Below, piece by piece: positions 16,149 to 25,855 of a stretch of 64,000 nucleotides of DNA (positions are counted from its first letter, which is position 1; every line of letters begins with the position of its first letter). The translations under genes were made by a program, and so were the position numbers. Under the pieces are notes generated by a model. The model made no database searches, was not told the DNA's origin, and saw nothing but the letters and a program-made list of their open reading frames with translations. This DNA is from CAVXSP01 sp963724645 (lineage in GTDB: Bacteria > Acidobacteriota > Vicinamibacteria > Vicinamibacterales > SCN-69-37), in the NCBI GenBank assembly GCA_963724645.1, contig CAVRVJ010000010.1, positions 186,001 through 250,000 on the forward strand, read 5' to 3'.

Positions 16149-16978
16149 GAGTTCCCGCCGACGCGCGCCGGCCTGACGAGCACGACCAGCACGATGTCGA
16201 TGTTGGAAAAGTCGACGGCCGGCGCGAGAGTGATGGTCCACGGCCCCGCGTGGCGGTCGGCGTACGCGACCGTGCCGACGAGAAACCCGCGGGGATACAT
16301 GCCGTCCTGACCGGACGTCAACACGCGATCGCCGACCTTCACGTCGGCCGCGGTGGGCACGTAGTCGACGCGCAGCGGCGGATCCGACCGGCCGCCCTGC
16401 ACGATGCCGCCGGCGCCGATGCGCTCGAAGAAGACCGCGGCGGCGGCCGTGCGATCGACCAGCAACTGGACCTGCGCGGCGTGCGGCTGCGGCCGGTTGA
16501 TGACGCGCCCGACGACCCCGCCCTTGCCAATTACCGCCATCTCGGCCTGCACGCCATCGTCGGCGCCACGGTCGATCGTCACCGTGAACGATCCGGGCGA
16601 CGGCGCGCCGGCAATCACGCGCGCGGCGAGTGTCGGCGCCGGCACGGTCTCACGCAACTGCAGCGCGCCCTCGAGGGCCTGGGCCCGGCTCGCCAGCGCC
16701 CGCGCCTGCTGGAGCTGGCCCTCGAGATCGAGCAGATGCCGCCGCAACTCATCGTTCTCTTTGACCGCGCCGCGCAGTGCGAAGTAGTTCGACCACACCG
16801 AACGGCCGCCGTCGGCCACCGACGCGAACACACGCTGCCCTTTCGCGAACGCGGCAAAGGAGACGGCCTGCAACACGGGAAGTCCGCTTCGCGACTGCAC
16901 CTGCACGGAGATCAACAGCAGATGCCCGAGGCTGAGCGCCAGCAGCAGATAGAGGGTCTGACGTCTCAGGCCGAGCAT
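16145..16978 (-). CDS. mreC: Rod shape-determining protein MreC
   Basis: This 277-residue bitopic periplasmic scaffold activates PBP2-RodA. It has one N-terminal helix (LYLLLALSLGHLLLISVQV), a coiled coil at about residues 70-110 (ENDELRRHLLDLEGQLQQAR), then the paired beta-barrel domain with VIGKGGVVGRVI and LTSGQDGMYPRGFLVG. It sits between mreB and mreD. The 72-bp gap to mreB is filled by a polypurine repeat, unlike the tight overlaps in the rest of the operon. Confidence 0.95.
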   Translation of the reverse strand: MLGLRRQTLYLLLALSLGHLLLISVQVQSRSGLPVLQAVSFAAFAKGQRVFASVADGGRSVWSNYFALRGAVKENDELRRHLLDLEGQLQQARALASRAQALEGALQLRETVPAPTLAARVIAGAPSPGSFTVTIDRGADDGVQAEMAVIGKGGVVGRVINRPQPHAAQVQLLVDRTAAAAVFFERIGAGGIVQGGRSDPPLRVDYVPTAADVKVGDRVLTSGQDGMYPRGFLVGTVAYADRHAGPWTITLAPAVDFSNIDIVLVVLVRPARVGGNS

Positions 16979-16990
16979 CGACGCGGTGTC

Positions 16991-17050
16991 AAAGGGTGAG
17001 AGGGTGAAAGGGTGAGAGGGTGAAAGAGAAGAGGAGAGAGAAGAAGAGAG
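16991..17050 (+). repeat. GTGAGAGG/GTGAAAGG polypurine repeat, copy 2
   Basis: Sixty bases of almost pure purine, in units of AGGGTGAGAGGGTGAA then GAAGAGGAGAGAG, occupy the mreB-mreC gap. On the coding (minus) strand this is a CT-rich leader region just upstream of mreC. The unit matches copies at 9997-10038 and 23675-23715. Confidence 0.8.
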
Positions 17051-18082
17051 TCACGCTAGTCGAGTGAGAATCTTCCGGAGGAGCTCGAAATTCGAGAGCA
17101 TCTTGCCCGCACCGAGCACGACCGTCGACAACGGGTCTTCGGCCATCGCCACCGGCAAGCCGGTCTCTTCGCGCAGGCGCTTGTCGAGATTCTTGAGGAG
17201 TGAACCACCGCCCGTCAGTACGATGCCGCGGTCGACGATGTCGGCCGAGAGCTCCGGCGGCGTCCGCTCGAGCGCGACGCGCACGGCGTCGACGATCACG
17301 TTGACCGTCTCGGCGAGGGATTCGCGAATCTCCTCGTCGGTAATCGTGATGGTCTTGGGCACGCCTTCGATCAAATGACGCCCCTTGATTTCCATCGTGA
17401 GACGCTCGTCGAGCGGAAATGCGGAGCCGAGCTCCATCTTGATTTGCTCGGCGGTCCGCTCGCCGATGAGCAGGTTGTAGGTCTTCTTGATGTACTGGAT
17501 CACCGCGTCGTCCATCTCATTGCCCGCGACGCGGATCGCCTTGCTGTAGACGATGCCGGCGAGGGAGATGACGGCGATGTCGGTCGTGCCGCCGCCGATG
17601 TCGACGACCATGTTGCCGGACGCCTCTTCGATCGGCATTCCCGCGCCGATCGCGGCGGCCATGGCCTCCTCGACCAGATAGACCTCGCTGGCCTTGGCGC
17701 GGTACGCGCTGTCCTTGACCGCGCGCTTCTCCACCTGCGTAATCTCGGACGGCACGCCGATGACTATGCGCGGGCGTACCCACATGGTGCGGTTGTGCGC
17801 CTTCTTGATGAAGTGCGCCAGCATCTTCTCCGTCACTTCGAAATCGGCGATGACGCCGTCCTTCATCGGCTTGATCGCGACGATATTGCCGGGTGTGCGG
17901 CCCAGCATCTCCTTCGCTTCCTTGCCGACCGCCTCGATCCGGCCGCTGACCTTGTTGATCGCGACAATCGACGGCTCGTTGACGACGATGCCCTTCCCGC
18001 GAGCGTAGACGCAGGTGTTGGCGGTGCCGAGGTCGATGGCGAGATCACTCGAAAAAAGGGAAAAAAGCGACCGAAGGTTCAA
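17051..18082 (-). CDS. mreB: Rod shape-determining protein MreB
   Basis: This bacterial actin guides elongasome movement at the inner membrane. The 343-residue sequence has the phosphate-1 motif DLGTANTCVY, phosphate-2 VVDIGGGTTDIAVISL, GIVLTGGGSLLKNLDKRL and an amphipathic N-terminus (LRSLFSLFSSD). The start is a TTG at 18082 with AAGGAG just upstream, and it overlaps the stop of the diguanylate cyclase gene (TTGA). Translation of mreB is therefore probably coupled to the cyclase gene, an unusual arrangement. Confidence 0.97.
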   Translation of the reverse strand: MNLRSLFSLFSSDLAIDLGTANTCVYARGKGIVVNEPSIVAINKVSGRIEAVGKEAKEMLGRTPGNIVAIKPMKDGVIADFEVTEKMLAHFIKKAHNRTMWVRPRIVIGVPSEITQVEKRAVKDSAYRAKASEVYLVEEAMAAAIGAGMPIEEASGNMVVDIGGGTTDIAVISLAGIVYSKAIRVAGNEMDDAVIQYIKKTYNLLIGERTAEQIKMELGSAFPLDERLTMEIKGRHLIEGVPKTITITDEEIRESLAETVNVIVDAVRVALERTPPELSADIVDRGIVLTGGGSLLKNLDKRLREETGLPVAMAEDPLSTVVLGAGKMLSNFELLRKILTRLA

Positions 18083-19647
18083 CTCAGCTCCTTGCTTGCC
18101 TTTATCGATTCCGGCAGCGCGGCCGCAGGTCCTTCCGTCGAGCCGCTGGCACCGGTCAGGTGGACCATGCCGCGAAGCATGTCGGCGCTTGCCATGTAGA
18201 TGCCGTCCCTGCCTTTTTCCTTGACGCGATACATGGCGGCGTCGGCGGCTTGCAGCAGACCCTCCGCCGAGTCGGCGACATCGGGCAGCGTGGCGACGCC
18301 GATCGAGGCGGTCAGCCGGCTGCTGTGCCCGCGATCCGCCAGAAACACATGCCGGCCGACGCGGTCCCGGAGCCGCCGCGCCATGGCCGAGGCACCGTCC
18401 GGCCCGGTGTCGGGCAGCACGAGCGCGAATTCATCTCCGCCGAATCGAGCGACGATGTCCGTTTCGCGCGCGCTGCCGAGGACGACGCCCGCAGCCTCGA
18501 CAAGCGCCCGGCTGCCGAGCAAGTGTCCGTGCGCATCGTTGATGCGCTTGAACCCGTCGAGGTCCACGAAGAGCAGTGACAGCGGGCGCCCGCTGCGCAC
18601 CGCACGTTTGGTCTCTTTGCGCAAGACCTCGTGCAGGTACCGCGAATTGTACAGTTGCGTCAGGTCATCGGTACCGACAGGGCTTCGGCGCGGGCGACGC
18701 GCAGCGCATGCGAGAGAGCGAACGCCGCCGGATCCATCAGGCGCGCGAGCGCACGCCTGAATGTCGGCGGACAGGCGGGGCACCCGTCGGGCGCGGCCGC
18801 GATCGAAGCCGACCAGCACGCCGACAAGTGATCCGTTTGCGACAATCGGCCAGCCACACGCAGCGGCTTCAATCGTCTCGCCCAAACGCGGATCCCCGGC
18901 TACTCGCTTGGTGACATATGGATGGCCGCTCTGGACGACCACGCCCGCGACGGCCTCCGCCGGGCGCTTGAGGACGCCGCCGATATTCTGACCCGCCAGC
19001 CAATGCACGCCGCCGTCGGGCTCGACCGCAATCACCGACCAGTCTGCAAGCGGAAGCCACTCGGCTGCGTGGCTGACCAGCACGGCCGCGACGGCCGACG
19101 GATCGGCCGAGACGTTAGCTTCGCTCAGCAACTGCGCGAGGATATCGCTACGGCCGGCAAGTTTGACCAATCGCGGAAGCGCCGCTTCGATCCGATCCGC
19201 CAGGTCCACCACCCCGGGGAGACCGAGCGCATGTTCGACGTCGGCCATGCGGAGCGGCGCAGCCAGATGATGCCGGAACCCGAGTGTGCGCGACAGATCA
19301 GCCAGACTCTGATCCTGCGCCGACCCGTACGAGGCCACGGGCGCCTGATCGATCAGGGCCGCGACCCGTCGGCGATCCGAGCCAGTGTCAGATGAAAGCT
19401 CCCAGAGAATCCCGGTGGCGTCGCGCGGCGGCGCCAGGCGGGTGTCCTGGCGTTCAAGCGCAATCCGCACGCGACGTGACCGCCGTAAGCGTGCCAAGTG
19501 TCGCTCGACATCCGGGCTGCGGTGATACACGGCCAGCTTCAGCGCAGGCCCGGACGAAGTGATCAAGCGGTGAGAAGACGTCCGCGGTCGTCGTGCCGGC
19601 ATCGTGTCGGGCGCCCTGTCGCGACCGCCACGCGGTCTGCGAAACAT
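18079..19647 (-). CDS. Diguanylate cyclase with GAF-like sensory region
   Basis: The C-terminal GGDEF domain (about residues 325-490) has LTQLYNSRYLHEVL, FVDLDGFKRINDAHGH and an intact RFGGDEFALVLPD active site, so it should make cyclic di-GMP. The middle (about 150-290) resembles a GAF fold (LADWSVIAVEPDG, GWPIVANGSLVGVLVG). Between 18762 and 18668 a neighbouring frame reads ALARLMDPAAFALSHALRVA, better than the long frame, which points to two compensating indels. The start is uncertain; 19605 is an alternative. The gene overlaps mreB. Confidence 0.87.
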   Translation of the reverse strand: MFRRPRGGRDRAPDTMPARRPRTSSHRLITSSGPALKLAVYHRSPDVERHLARLRRSRRVRIALERQDTRLAPPRDATGILWELSSDTGSDRRRVAALIDQAPVASYGSAQDQSLADLSRTLGFRHHLAAPLRMADVEHALGLPGVVDLADRIEAALPRLVKLAGRSDILAQLLSEANVSADPSAVAAVLVSHAAEWLPLADWSVIAVEPDGGVHWLAGQNIGGVLKRPAEAVAGVVVQSGHPYVTKRVAGDPRLGETIEAAACGWPIVANGSLVGVLVGFDRGRARRVPRLSADIQACARAPDGSGGVRSLACAARRPRRSPVGTDDLTQLYNSRYLHEVLRKETKRAVRSGRPLSLLFVDLDGFKRINDAHGHLLGSRALVEAAGVVLGSARETDIVARFGGDEFALVLPDTGPDGASAMARRLRDRVGRHVFLADRGHSSRLTASIGVATLPDVADSAEGLLQAADAAMYRVKEKGRDGIYMASADMLRGMVHLTGASGSTEGPAAALPESIKASKELS

Positions 19648-19720
19648 CTCACTATAGCACGCCCAAAGGCCCGGATTTGCTTACGATCCTGATAGTTAAG
19701 GGCGGAATCCGGCATCTGGT

Positions 19721-19806
19721 TTCGAGGTTCCTGATGTCGAGGATCGGGCCGCTCAGAACCCGCGTCCCCAGGAAGTCTGGAACCTCGGAAACCTCGGAAC
19801 CTCGAA
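19721..19806. repeat. Inverted repeat with tandem AACCTCGG units
   Basis: TTCGAGGTTCC at 19721-19731 is complementary to GGAACCTCGAA at 19796-19806, and the right side holds three tandem copies of AACCTCGG. It lies in the 268-bp divergent gap between the cyclase gene and the ppiD-like gene. It looks like a dispersed palindromic repeat. The rest of the gap holds only a weak CATAAT box at 19860-19865 that could serve the ppiD-like gene. Confidence 0.55.
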
Positions 19807-19915
19807 ATCCGGATCCGCGGGGCCCGGCGCCGCTGGACCGGAACGGTTTCGCTGCATGCCATAATTGACGTTTGCGTCGCCATCCGCGACACCGCCTGAG
19901 AGAGAATCTGACCTT

Positions 19916-21846
19916 ATGACAATGCTCGATGGGATGCGCCGGCATCGAGGCTGGCTGAAATGGAGCCTGGGCCTCGTTTGTCTGACGTTCGTCCTTTTCT
20001 ACGTGCCGAGTTTCCTCAAGAATGGCGGCATCGCCGGCGTTACCGGCGCGCAGTCCGACGACGCCGTCGCGACCGTCAACGGCCGCGATGTCACAGCCGG
20101 CGACTATCGCCGTCTGTACGCCCAGCAGTTGCAGTCGCTCCGTCAGGCCTACGGCGGCAACATCGACGAGAAGATGCTGCAGCAACTGGGCATCGCCCAG
20201 CGCCTCCTGTCGCAAATGGTCGACGAGGCGGCGATGGTGGCAGAGGCCGACCGGCTCGGCCTTAAGGTCAGCGACGCTGAGTTGGCCGAGCGCATCAAGC
20301 GGATGGCCGGGTTTCAGCAGAATGGCCAGTTCGTCGGCGAAATTGCCTATCGCGAAATCCTGCAGATGCAGCGCCCGCCGCTCCGGCCGGCCGAGTTCGA
20401 AGACCAGTTGCGCCGCTCCCTGATGGGGGAGAAGCTCCAAGCCGCGGTCACCAGTTGGGTGCGCGTGGCGGATGCCGATGTGGATGCCGAGTACCGTAAG
20501 CGAAACGAAAAGGTGAAGCTGGATCTGGCCGTGTTCACGGCGACCCAGTTTCGCGGGGGCATCCAGCCGACCGACGCTGAACTGGCCGCACAATTCAACG
20601 CGCATCAAGACAGCTACAAGCTCCCTGAAAAGCGCCGCGTGCGGTTCCTGGCAATCAATGCCGAGTCATTGCGCGAGAAGATGACCGCGACGCCGCAGGA
20701 AGTCGAGGCGCGCTACAAGGACACGCTGCAGGTGTACTCGACGCCCGAGCAGGTGCGGGCCAGCCACATCCTTTTCAAGACCGAAGGGAAGGACGAAGCC
20801 GCCGTCAAGAAGGCCGCCGAGGCGATTCTTGCGCGGGCGAAGGCCGGCGAGGACTTCGCGGAGCTCGCGAAGAAGTATTCCGAAGACGACACGAACAAAG
20901 ACAAGGGCGGCGACCTCGACTATTTCGGACGCGGCGTCATGGCGAAGGAATTCGAGGACTCGGCGTTCAGCATGCAACCGGGGAAGATCAGCGACCTGGT
21001 CAAGACGACCTTCGGCTTTCACATCATCAAGGTGATCGACAAGAAGGCAGCCGCCACGCGCTCGCTCGATGAAGTACGCGCGCAGGTGACCGAGCAGATC
21101 AAGGGCGAGAAGGCGCAGCGGCAGGCCTCGCAGACCGCCGACGAGATCGCCAGGGAGATCAAGGAGCCGGCAGACCTGGACAAAGTCGCCAAGGCCCGCG
21201 GCCTCACCGTCGGCGACTCGGGCCAGTTCGCCCGTGACGAGCCGCTGGCCGGCCTCGGCTTTGCGCCGGCGGTGGCGGCGGAGGCCTTCTCGATGCAGCA
21301 GGGCAAGGTGAGCGGTGAACTGAAGACCAATCAGGGCTTCGCCTTCATCGCTTTGACCGAGATCCAGGCGCCGCACGTGCCGAAACTCGACGAGGTCAAG
21401 GACAAGGTCCGCGAGGACGTCATTCGGCTCAAGGCCGTGGAGCTGGCCAAAACGAGGGCCGCGGCGATGGCGCAGGCGGTGGCCAAGGGCAACTTCGGCA
21501 CGGCCGCCAAGGCTGCCGGCGTCGCGGTCAAGAGCACAGAGTTCGTCCCGCGCGGAACGGCGCTGCCGGACGTCGGCGTGAGCAGTGCGGTCGACGACGC
21601 CGTGTTCAAGCTGAAGGCCGGCGAGACCGCCGGCCCCATCGCCACCGATAACGCCGTTATCGTCGCCCAGGTGAAGGAACGGCAGGACATCAAGCCTGAT
21701 GGGCTGAGCACCGAGCGAGAGGCGCTGCGAGACGAATTGCTTCAGCAGCGCCGCCAGGAGTTCTTCGCGGCCTACATGGCGAAGGCCAAGACGAAACTGA
21801 AGATCTGGACAACGAGGAGACGATCAAGACCCTGTTGGGGAGCTGA
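19916..21846 (+). CDS. SurA/PpiD-like peptidyl-prolyl isomerase (frameshift at 3' end)
   Basis: This is an envelope chaperone anchored in the inner membrane. A helix at about residues 15-33 (SLGLVCLTFVLFYVP) precedes a SurA_N-like region (DAVATVNGRDVTAGDYRRLY). A parvulin domain lies at about 275-390 (ASHILFKTEGKDEAAV, ELAKKYSEDDTNKDKGGDL, FGFHIIKV). The long open frame continues to 22516 as antisense of sppA. One missing base at about 21811 would let it end DNEETIKTLLGS with a stop at 21846, which I take as the true end. Length of about 642 residues fits PpiD. Confidence 0.88.
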
Positions 21847-21895
21847 GCACCGCTCGAGCGCCTCGGCCCGCGGCACACGCCCCGAGGCGCGTCGT

Positions 21896-23635
21896 TCAGT
21901 TCCAGAACACGTTCGGCATGATCATCAGTGGCTCTCCGCGATGAAAGAGGCGGAGCGTCGAGGTGACGGCGTCGATCAGCCGGGCTTCCGGCCGCCGCAG
22001 CAGCGCCAGGCCGACGGTGCTCTCGAGCGTGGCGCCGAACGGATTCGCGAGCAGCTCGTAGACGCTGCGCTTCGCCGGGTAGACGACGAGCTGCACGTCC
22101 TTGCTCGGGTCGAGCCTGGCCCGCTGCTTGGCGATCGCGATCGCCGTCTCGAGCCCGCCGAGCTCGTCGACGAGCTTCAGTTGCTGCGCCTGCCGTCCCG
22201 TCCAGACGCGACCCTGGCCGACCGCATCGATGCGCTCCGGCGTCGATTTGCGGCTCTGCGCGACGCGCGACAGGAACAACTCGTAAGTCGCGTGCAGCTG
22301 CTCTTCCATCCGCCCGCGCTGCTCCTTCGAAAAGGGCGTAAACGGCGATTCGAGTTCGGCGAAGCGGCCTTCGCTGACAGAATCCTCCGACACCCCGAGT
22401 TTCTCGAGCGTGCCCTTCACGACGAACTTGCCCGTCACGACTCCGATGGAACCGGTGATCGTGCCGGGCTCGGCGACGATCGTGTCAGCCGGCACGGCGA
22501 TGTAGTACCCGCCTGAGGCCGCGACATCTCCCATGGACACGATGAGCGGCTTGATTTCCCGGGTCAGCATCAGCTCACGCCAGATCACTTCCGAGGCGAT
22601 GGCGGAGCCGCCAGGACTGTCGATTCTGACGACGATGGCGCGAATTCCCGGATCCACGCGAACCTTCCGGATCCACTGCACGAACGTCTCGGACCCGAGC
22701 ACGGCGCCGCTCGGCGAATCAAACGAGCTCGTCCCGCTCGCAATCGTGCCGGTCGCGTACAGAACCGCGATGCGTGGCCCTTCCCCGAGCCCGAGCGAGC
22801 TCAACGGCACTTTGCCGGTACGCAGTCACCCTCGACACGGCGCGTGCCCTTCACCGGGGCCGTATCGTCGATCTGATCCTCGTAGGCCACCGAATCGACC
22901 AGCCCCGCACTCCTGGCGCCGTCCGCGAGGTACGGCCCGCCATCGATCGCCTTGATGATGTCGGCCTCGGGGCGTTTCCGGGCTTCGGCGATCCCCTTGA
23001 CGAGCTGATCGTACCAGTCGTGGTTGAGCGATCGGGTCATCTCGCGATGGGCTGGCGTGAAGCCTTTTTGCGTAAACGTGTTCGAAAATGTCTTGTACTC
23101 GCCAATGTGGAGCAGGTCCGGATACGCGCCGATCTTGTCCAGCGCGCCGCGGAAAAACAGCTCGTAGCTCGCGACACCGGTCAGGTCCAGCGTGCCGCCT
23201 GGCAGCATGATCACGCGGTCCGCCGCCGAGGCGATGTCAGTACTCCTGCGCAGCGCCGTACTCCAGGAACGCCGTCACCGGCTTGCCCGACTTTCGAAAG
23301 TCCTGAATCGCGGCGCGAATCTCCTGCAGCTGGCCCCACAGCGCCCCGGACGCTTCGGGGCGGATGACGAGCGTCCTGATCCGCCGGTCCACCTTCGCCT
23401 TCCGGATGGTGTCGACGGCATTCCGCAGTGTCCTCGCCGCAGCAAACTGATTGAACAGGCTGACCGGCTCGATTTCGTCGAACGGCGCGTTGACCTTCAG
23501 GTACAGCGTGGAGTCGGACGGCACCGATGGCGCGGGCGACGTGCCCGCCAGAAGCAGGAGGGATCCGGCGATCGACACGACGATCGCCACGACGATCAGT
23601 GCAAGGACCAATATGATGCCGCGGCGTGCAGACAC
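21896..23635 (-). CDS. sppA: Signal peptide peptidase SppA, long form (two frameshifts)
   Basis: This membrane-bound serine protease degrades cleaved signal peptides. Three frames add up to a normal long SppA of about 579 residues: the membrane anchor MSARRGIILVLALIVVAIVV and N-domain (23635-23240), a middle part (23240-22825) with the catalytic-lysine segment IGEYKTFSNTF, and the C-domain with the nucleophile in DVAASGGYYIAVP. One extra base after GAAQEY (about 23240) and one missing base at about 22825 break it. A TATACT box lies just upstream (23653-23658). Confidence 0.88.
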
Positions 23636-23652
23636 CTGAACCCTCTGGTTCG

Positions 23653-23658
23653 AGTATA
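23653..23658 (-). promoter_or_regulatory. sppA: Candidate -10 box for sppA
   Basis: TATACT on the minus strand ends 18 bp before the sppA ATG, giving a leader of about ten bases. The -35 position falls at the edge of the CT-rich repeat and shows no consensus. Confidence 0.3.
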
Positions 23659-23674
23659 GAGGCTCCGATGAAGC

Positions 23675-23715
23675 AAAGGGTGAGAGAGTGAAAGGGTGAG
23701 AGGGTGAGAGGCGAA
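23675..23715 (+). repeat. GTGAGAGG/GTGAAAGG polypurine repeat, copy 3
   Basis: Tandem AGGGTGAGAGAGTGAA and AGGGTGAGAGGGTGAG units fill most of the 86-bp gap between the M28 peptidase stop and the sppA start. All three copies in the window have the purine-rich strand on plus, although the flanking genes differ. Confidence 0.8.
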
Positions 23716-23721
23716 GAGCCG

Positions 23722-25832
23722 TCAGCGCCGCGGCACGAGCCTGATCGTACCGGCCGCTTCTCTCGCGCGCAGCACGGCCATGAGATCCGGCAACGCAACT
23801 GGCGTGAATTCGCCTGACAGAAAATCCCGGATTTCGAGCACGGTCTTGTGCCGGCCCAACAGGATGGTGAATTCCGCGTTCATCTCTTGCGGCAGCGCAG
23901 GAAGCGCCGGGGCTCCTGCGGCGGCCGCCCGACCGGTCGCCCCCCGGCCGGCGCCGGGCCCCGCCGCGCCGCGGCCGCCTCGGCCAGCGGCCGTCGGTTC
24001 GACGACCAGATTGGCGGCTTCGCGCTCTTCGGGCGTCTCCGCCGGCTCGGTGGCCGGCAGATGCGTTGCGACGCCTGCAGCTGGTACGCCGCCTTGACTT
24101 CGTTGAGCAGCGACCGGGCCCGCTGATCGATCAGTGGCGCGAATACCGTCGCCCGGGCCCGGCCCTGGTCGACGTTCGTCCAGAGCACGGCGGCCGACGC
24201 GATGACGCCTTGTTCGACAGCGGCTTGATGCAGGATGGCCACGCGGGCTTCTTTGTACGCTTGCGTCAGCGAAGCGGCGTCGCGGGCATCGGCAACGTAG
24301 CCGAGGCCCTTGATGTGGGACTCGCCCATTCGCGCGAGGCCGCGCCCGATGTCGTCGCTCAGCACGCGCGCAGCCATCTCATCGGTGCCCGACGCCAGCA
24401 CCGCCAGCGCGCCCGTCCCGACGACCGCCGCGCGCTTGAATTGCGTGGAGTCCAGCTTATCCGGCGTGTCCTGAGACGAGTGGTAGAACATGTCGGGCCA
24501 GGTGATGAACATGACCGATGGAATGCCGTGCTGCATGTAGGTCACGTGGTCGCTCGATCCGTAGTGCTTGTCGATCCTGATGTAAAAGGCGTCGTCGCTC
24601 CCGTTCGGCGACTCCACCGGCTGCGACGCGCCGTAGCCATTCGCACGGAACCGCACGCGCTCCCGCGACACGTCCGCGACGTACTCCATCATGCTCTGGG
24701 CGATATCGTTGAGGTACGAGGGAAACGTGTCCGGCGTGCGCTGCAGAATCCAGTAACTGCGGCTGCGGGTGAGGCGCAAGCCTTCCATGTCGAAGTTGAG
24801 GTCCCCGATGAGCGCCTTCTCCTTGGCCGGGTGCGCGTTGAGCCAGGCGTTCGTGCCGCTGATCTCCTGCACCCATTGAAAGTCCACCGTGCGCTTCGGC
24901 TTCGGCAGCTTCCCTTCGGCGATGAGCTTCAAGTACGCGCGTCCGATCTCGAGCGTGAGCGCGCAGCCGGAGTTGTCGTCGTTGGCGCCCTGCTTGAGGT
25001 AGCCCTCGAAGAGGTGGCCGCTCACGCCCACTTCCTGTGTCGTGCTGCCGTCGCCGGGGATCTCGGCGTGGACGACTTCCAGCTTGTTCGGCACCTGCTC
25101 GGTCCTGGTGATCGAGCGAATCATGATCTTCTCGCCGCGAGCCAGGACCGCCGCCAGTTCCCTTGCCGTCTTCGGCGAGAGGGCCCATGCGACCGTGTCG
25201 GGCTTGCTCGCGTTCACCGACGTCGACACGACCTCGGCCGGATAGTCGGTCGCGCGCTGCGCCCCGATCGCGCTCGGGCCCATCGCGCCAATCGCCCCAT
25301 GCGCGACGGCCTGGTTGTAAATCGCCCCAAGCCCGCTCGTCGACAGCGACAGGACGAATCTGCCGGCAACGTCTTTGCCGTCAAAATCCTGCGGCCGGCC
25401 GAGGCCCACGTCGATCAGCTCGCCGGAAATGTCGCCGCTGACGCTCGTCGAGGCCAGGGCCTCGGGAATGTCGTGAATGTCGTAGAGTTTCACGCTCTTC
25501 GGCGCCGTCATCCACAATTCGCCGATGACCGGCTGCCAGGTCTGGCCTTGCGGGAAATCCTCGATCGTGACGTTGCTGAAGCCGTATTCCTTCGCCAGCC
25601 TGGCCATCACCTCGGCTTCGCGAAAGTGGCCCTGATACTCCGACGCCGGGCGGACGAACTGATAAGGCACCAGATCGAGCACGTGATGCATCGCACGCTC
25701 GCCCGACGCTTCGTTGATGATGGCGGTCATCTCGGCCTGCGACAGCAGAGTGCGATCCTCGCGCTCCTGCGCGCCGACGGCGGCTGCGCCCAGACCGCCG
25801 AGCAGGATCACCGCGCACGATTTCAAGTCCAT
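23722..25832 (-). CDS. Secreted M28-family zinc peptidase (frameshift near C-terminus)
   Basis: This is a periplasmic or extracellular aminopeptidase. It has a signal peptide (LKSCAVILLGGLGAAAVGAQ), an inserted PA domain (about residues 110-200, GELIDVGLGRPQDFDGKDV) and then an M28 catalytic domain (GVSGHLFEGYLKQGANDDNSG, EISGTNAWL, YGSSDHVTYMQHGIP, FYHSSQDTPDKLD). At about 24066 the frame shifts from YQLQASQ to HLPATEPAETPEEREAANL. The corrected frame has a Gly/Ala/Arg-rich linker, then EFTILLGRHKTVLEIRDFL, and stops at 23722. Total about 703 residues. The last 60 residues are not part of the peptidase domain. Confidence 0.87.
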
Positions 25833-25855
25833 GGATCGACCCCGGGGCGGCTTCG

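Noticed and set aside
19865..22516. Extension of the ppiD-like frame to 22516
   Set aside because: After about 21811 the frame is antisense to sppA and loses family similarity; a one-base correction ends the protein at 21846.
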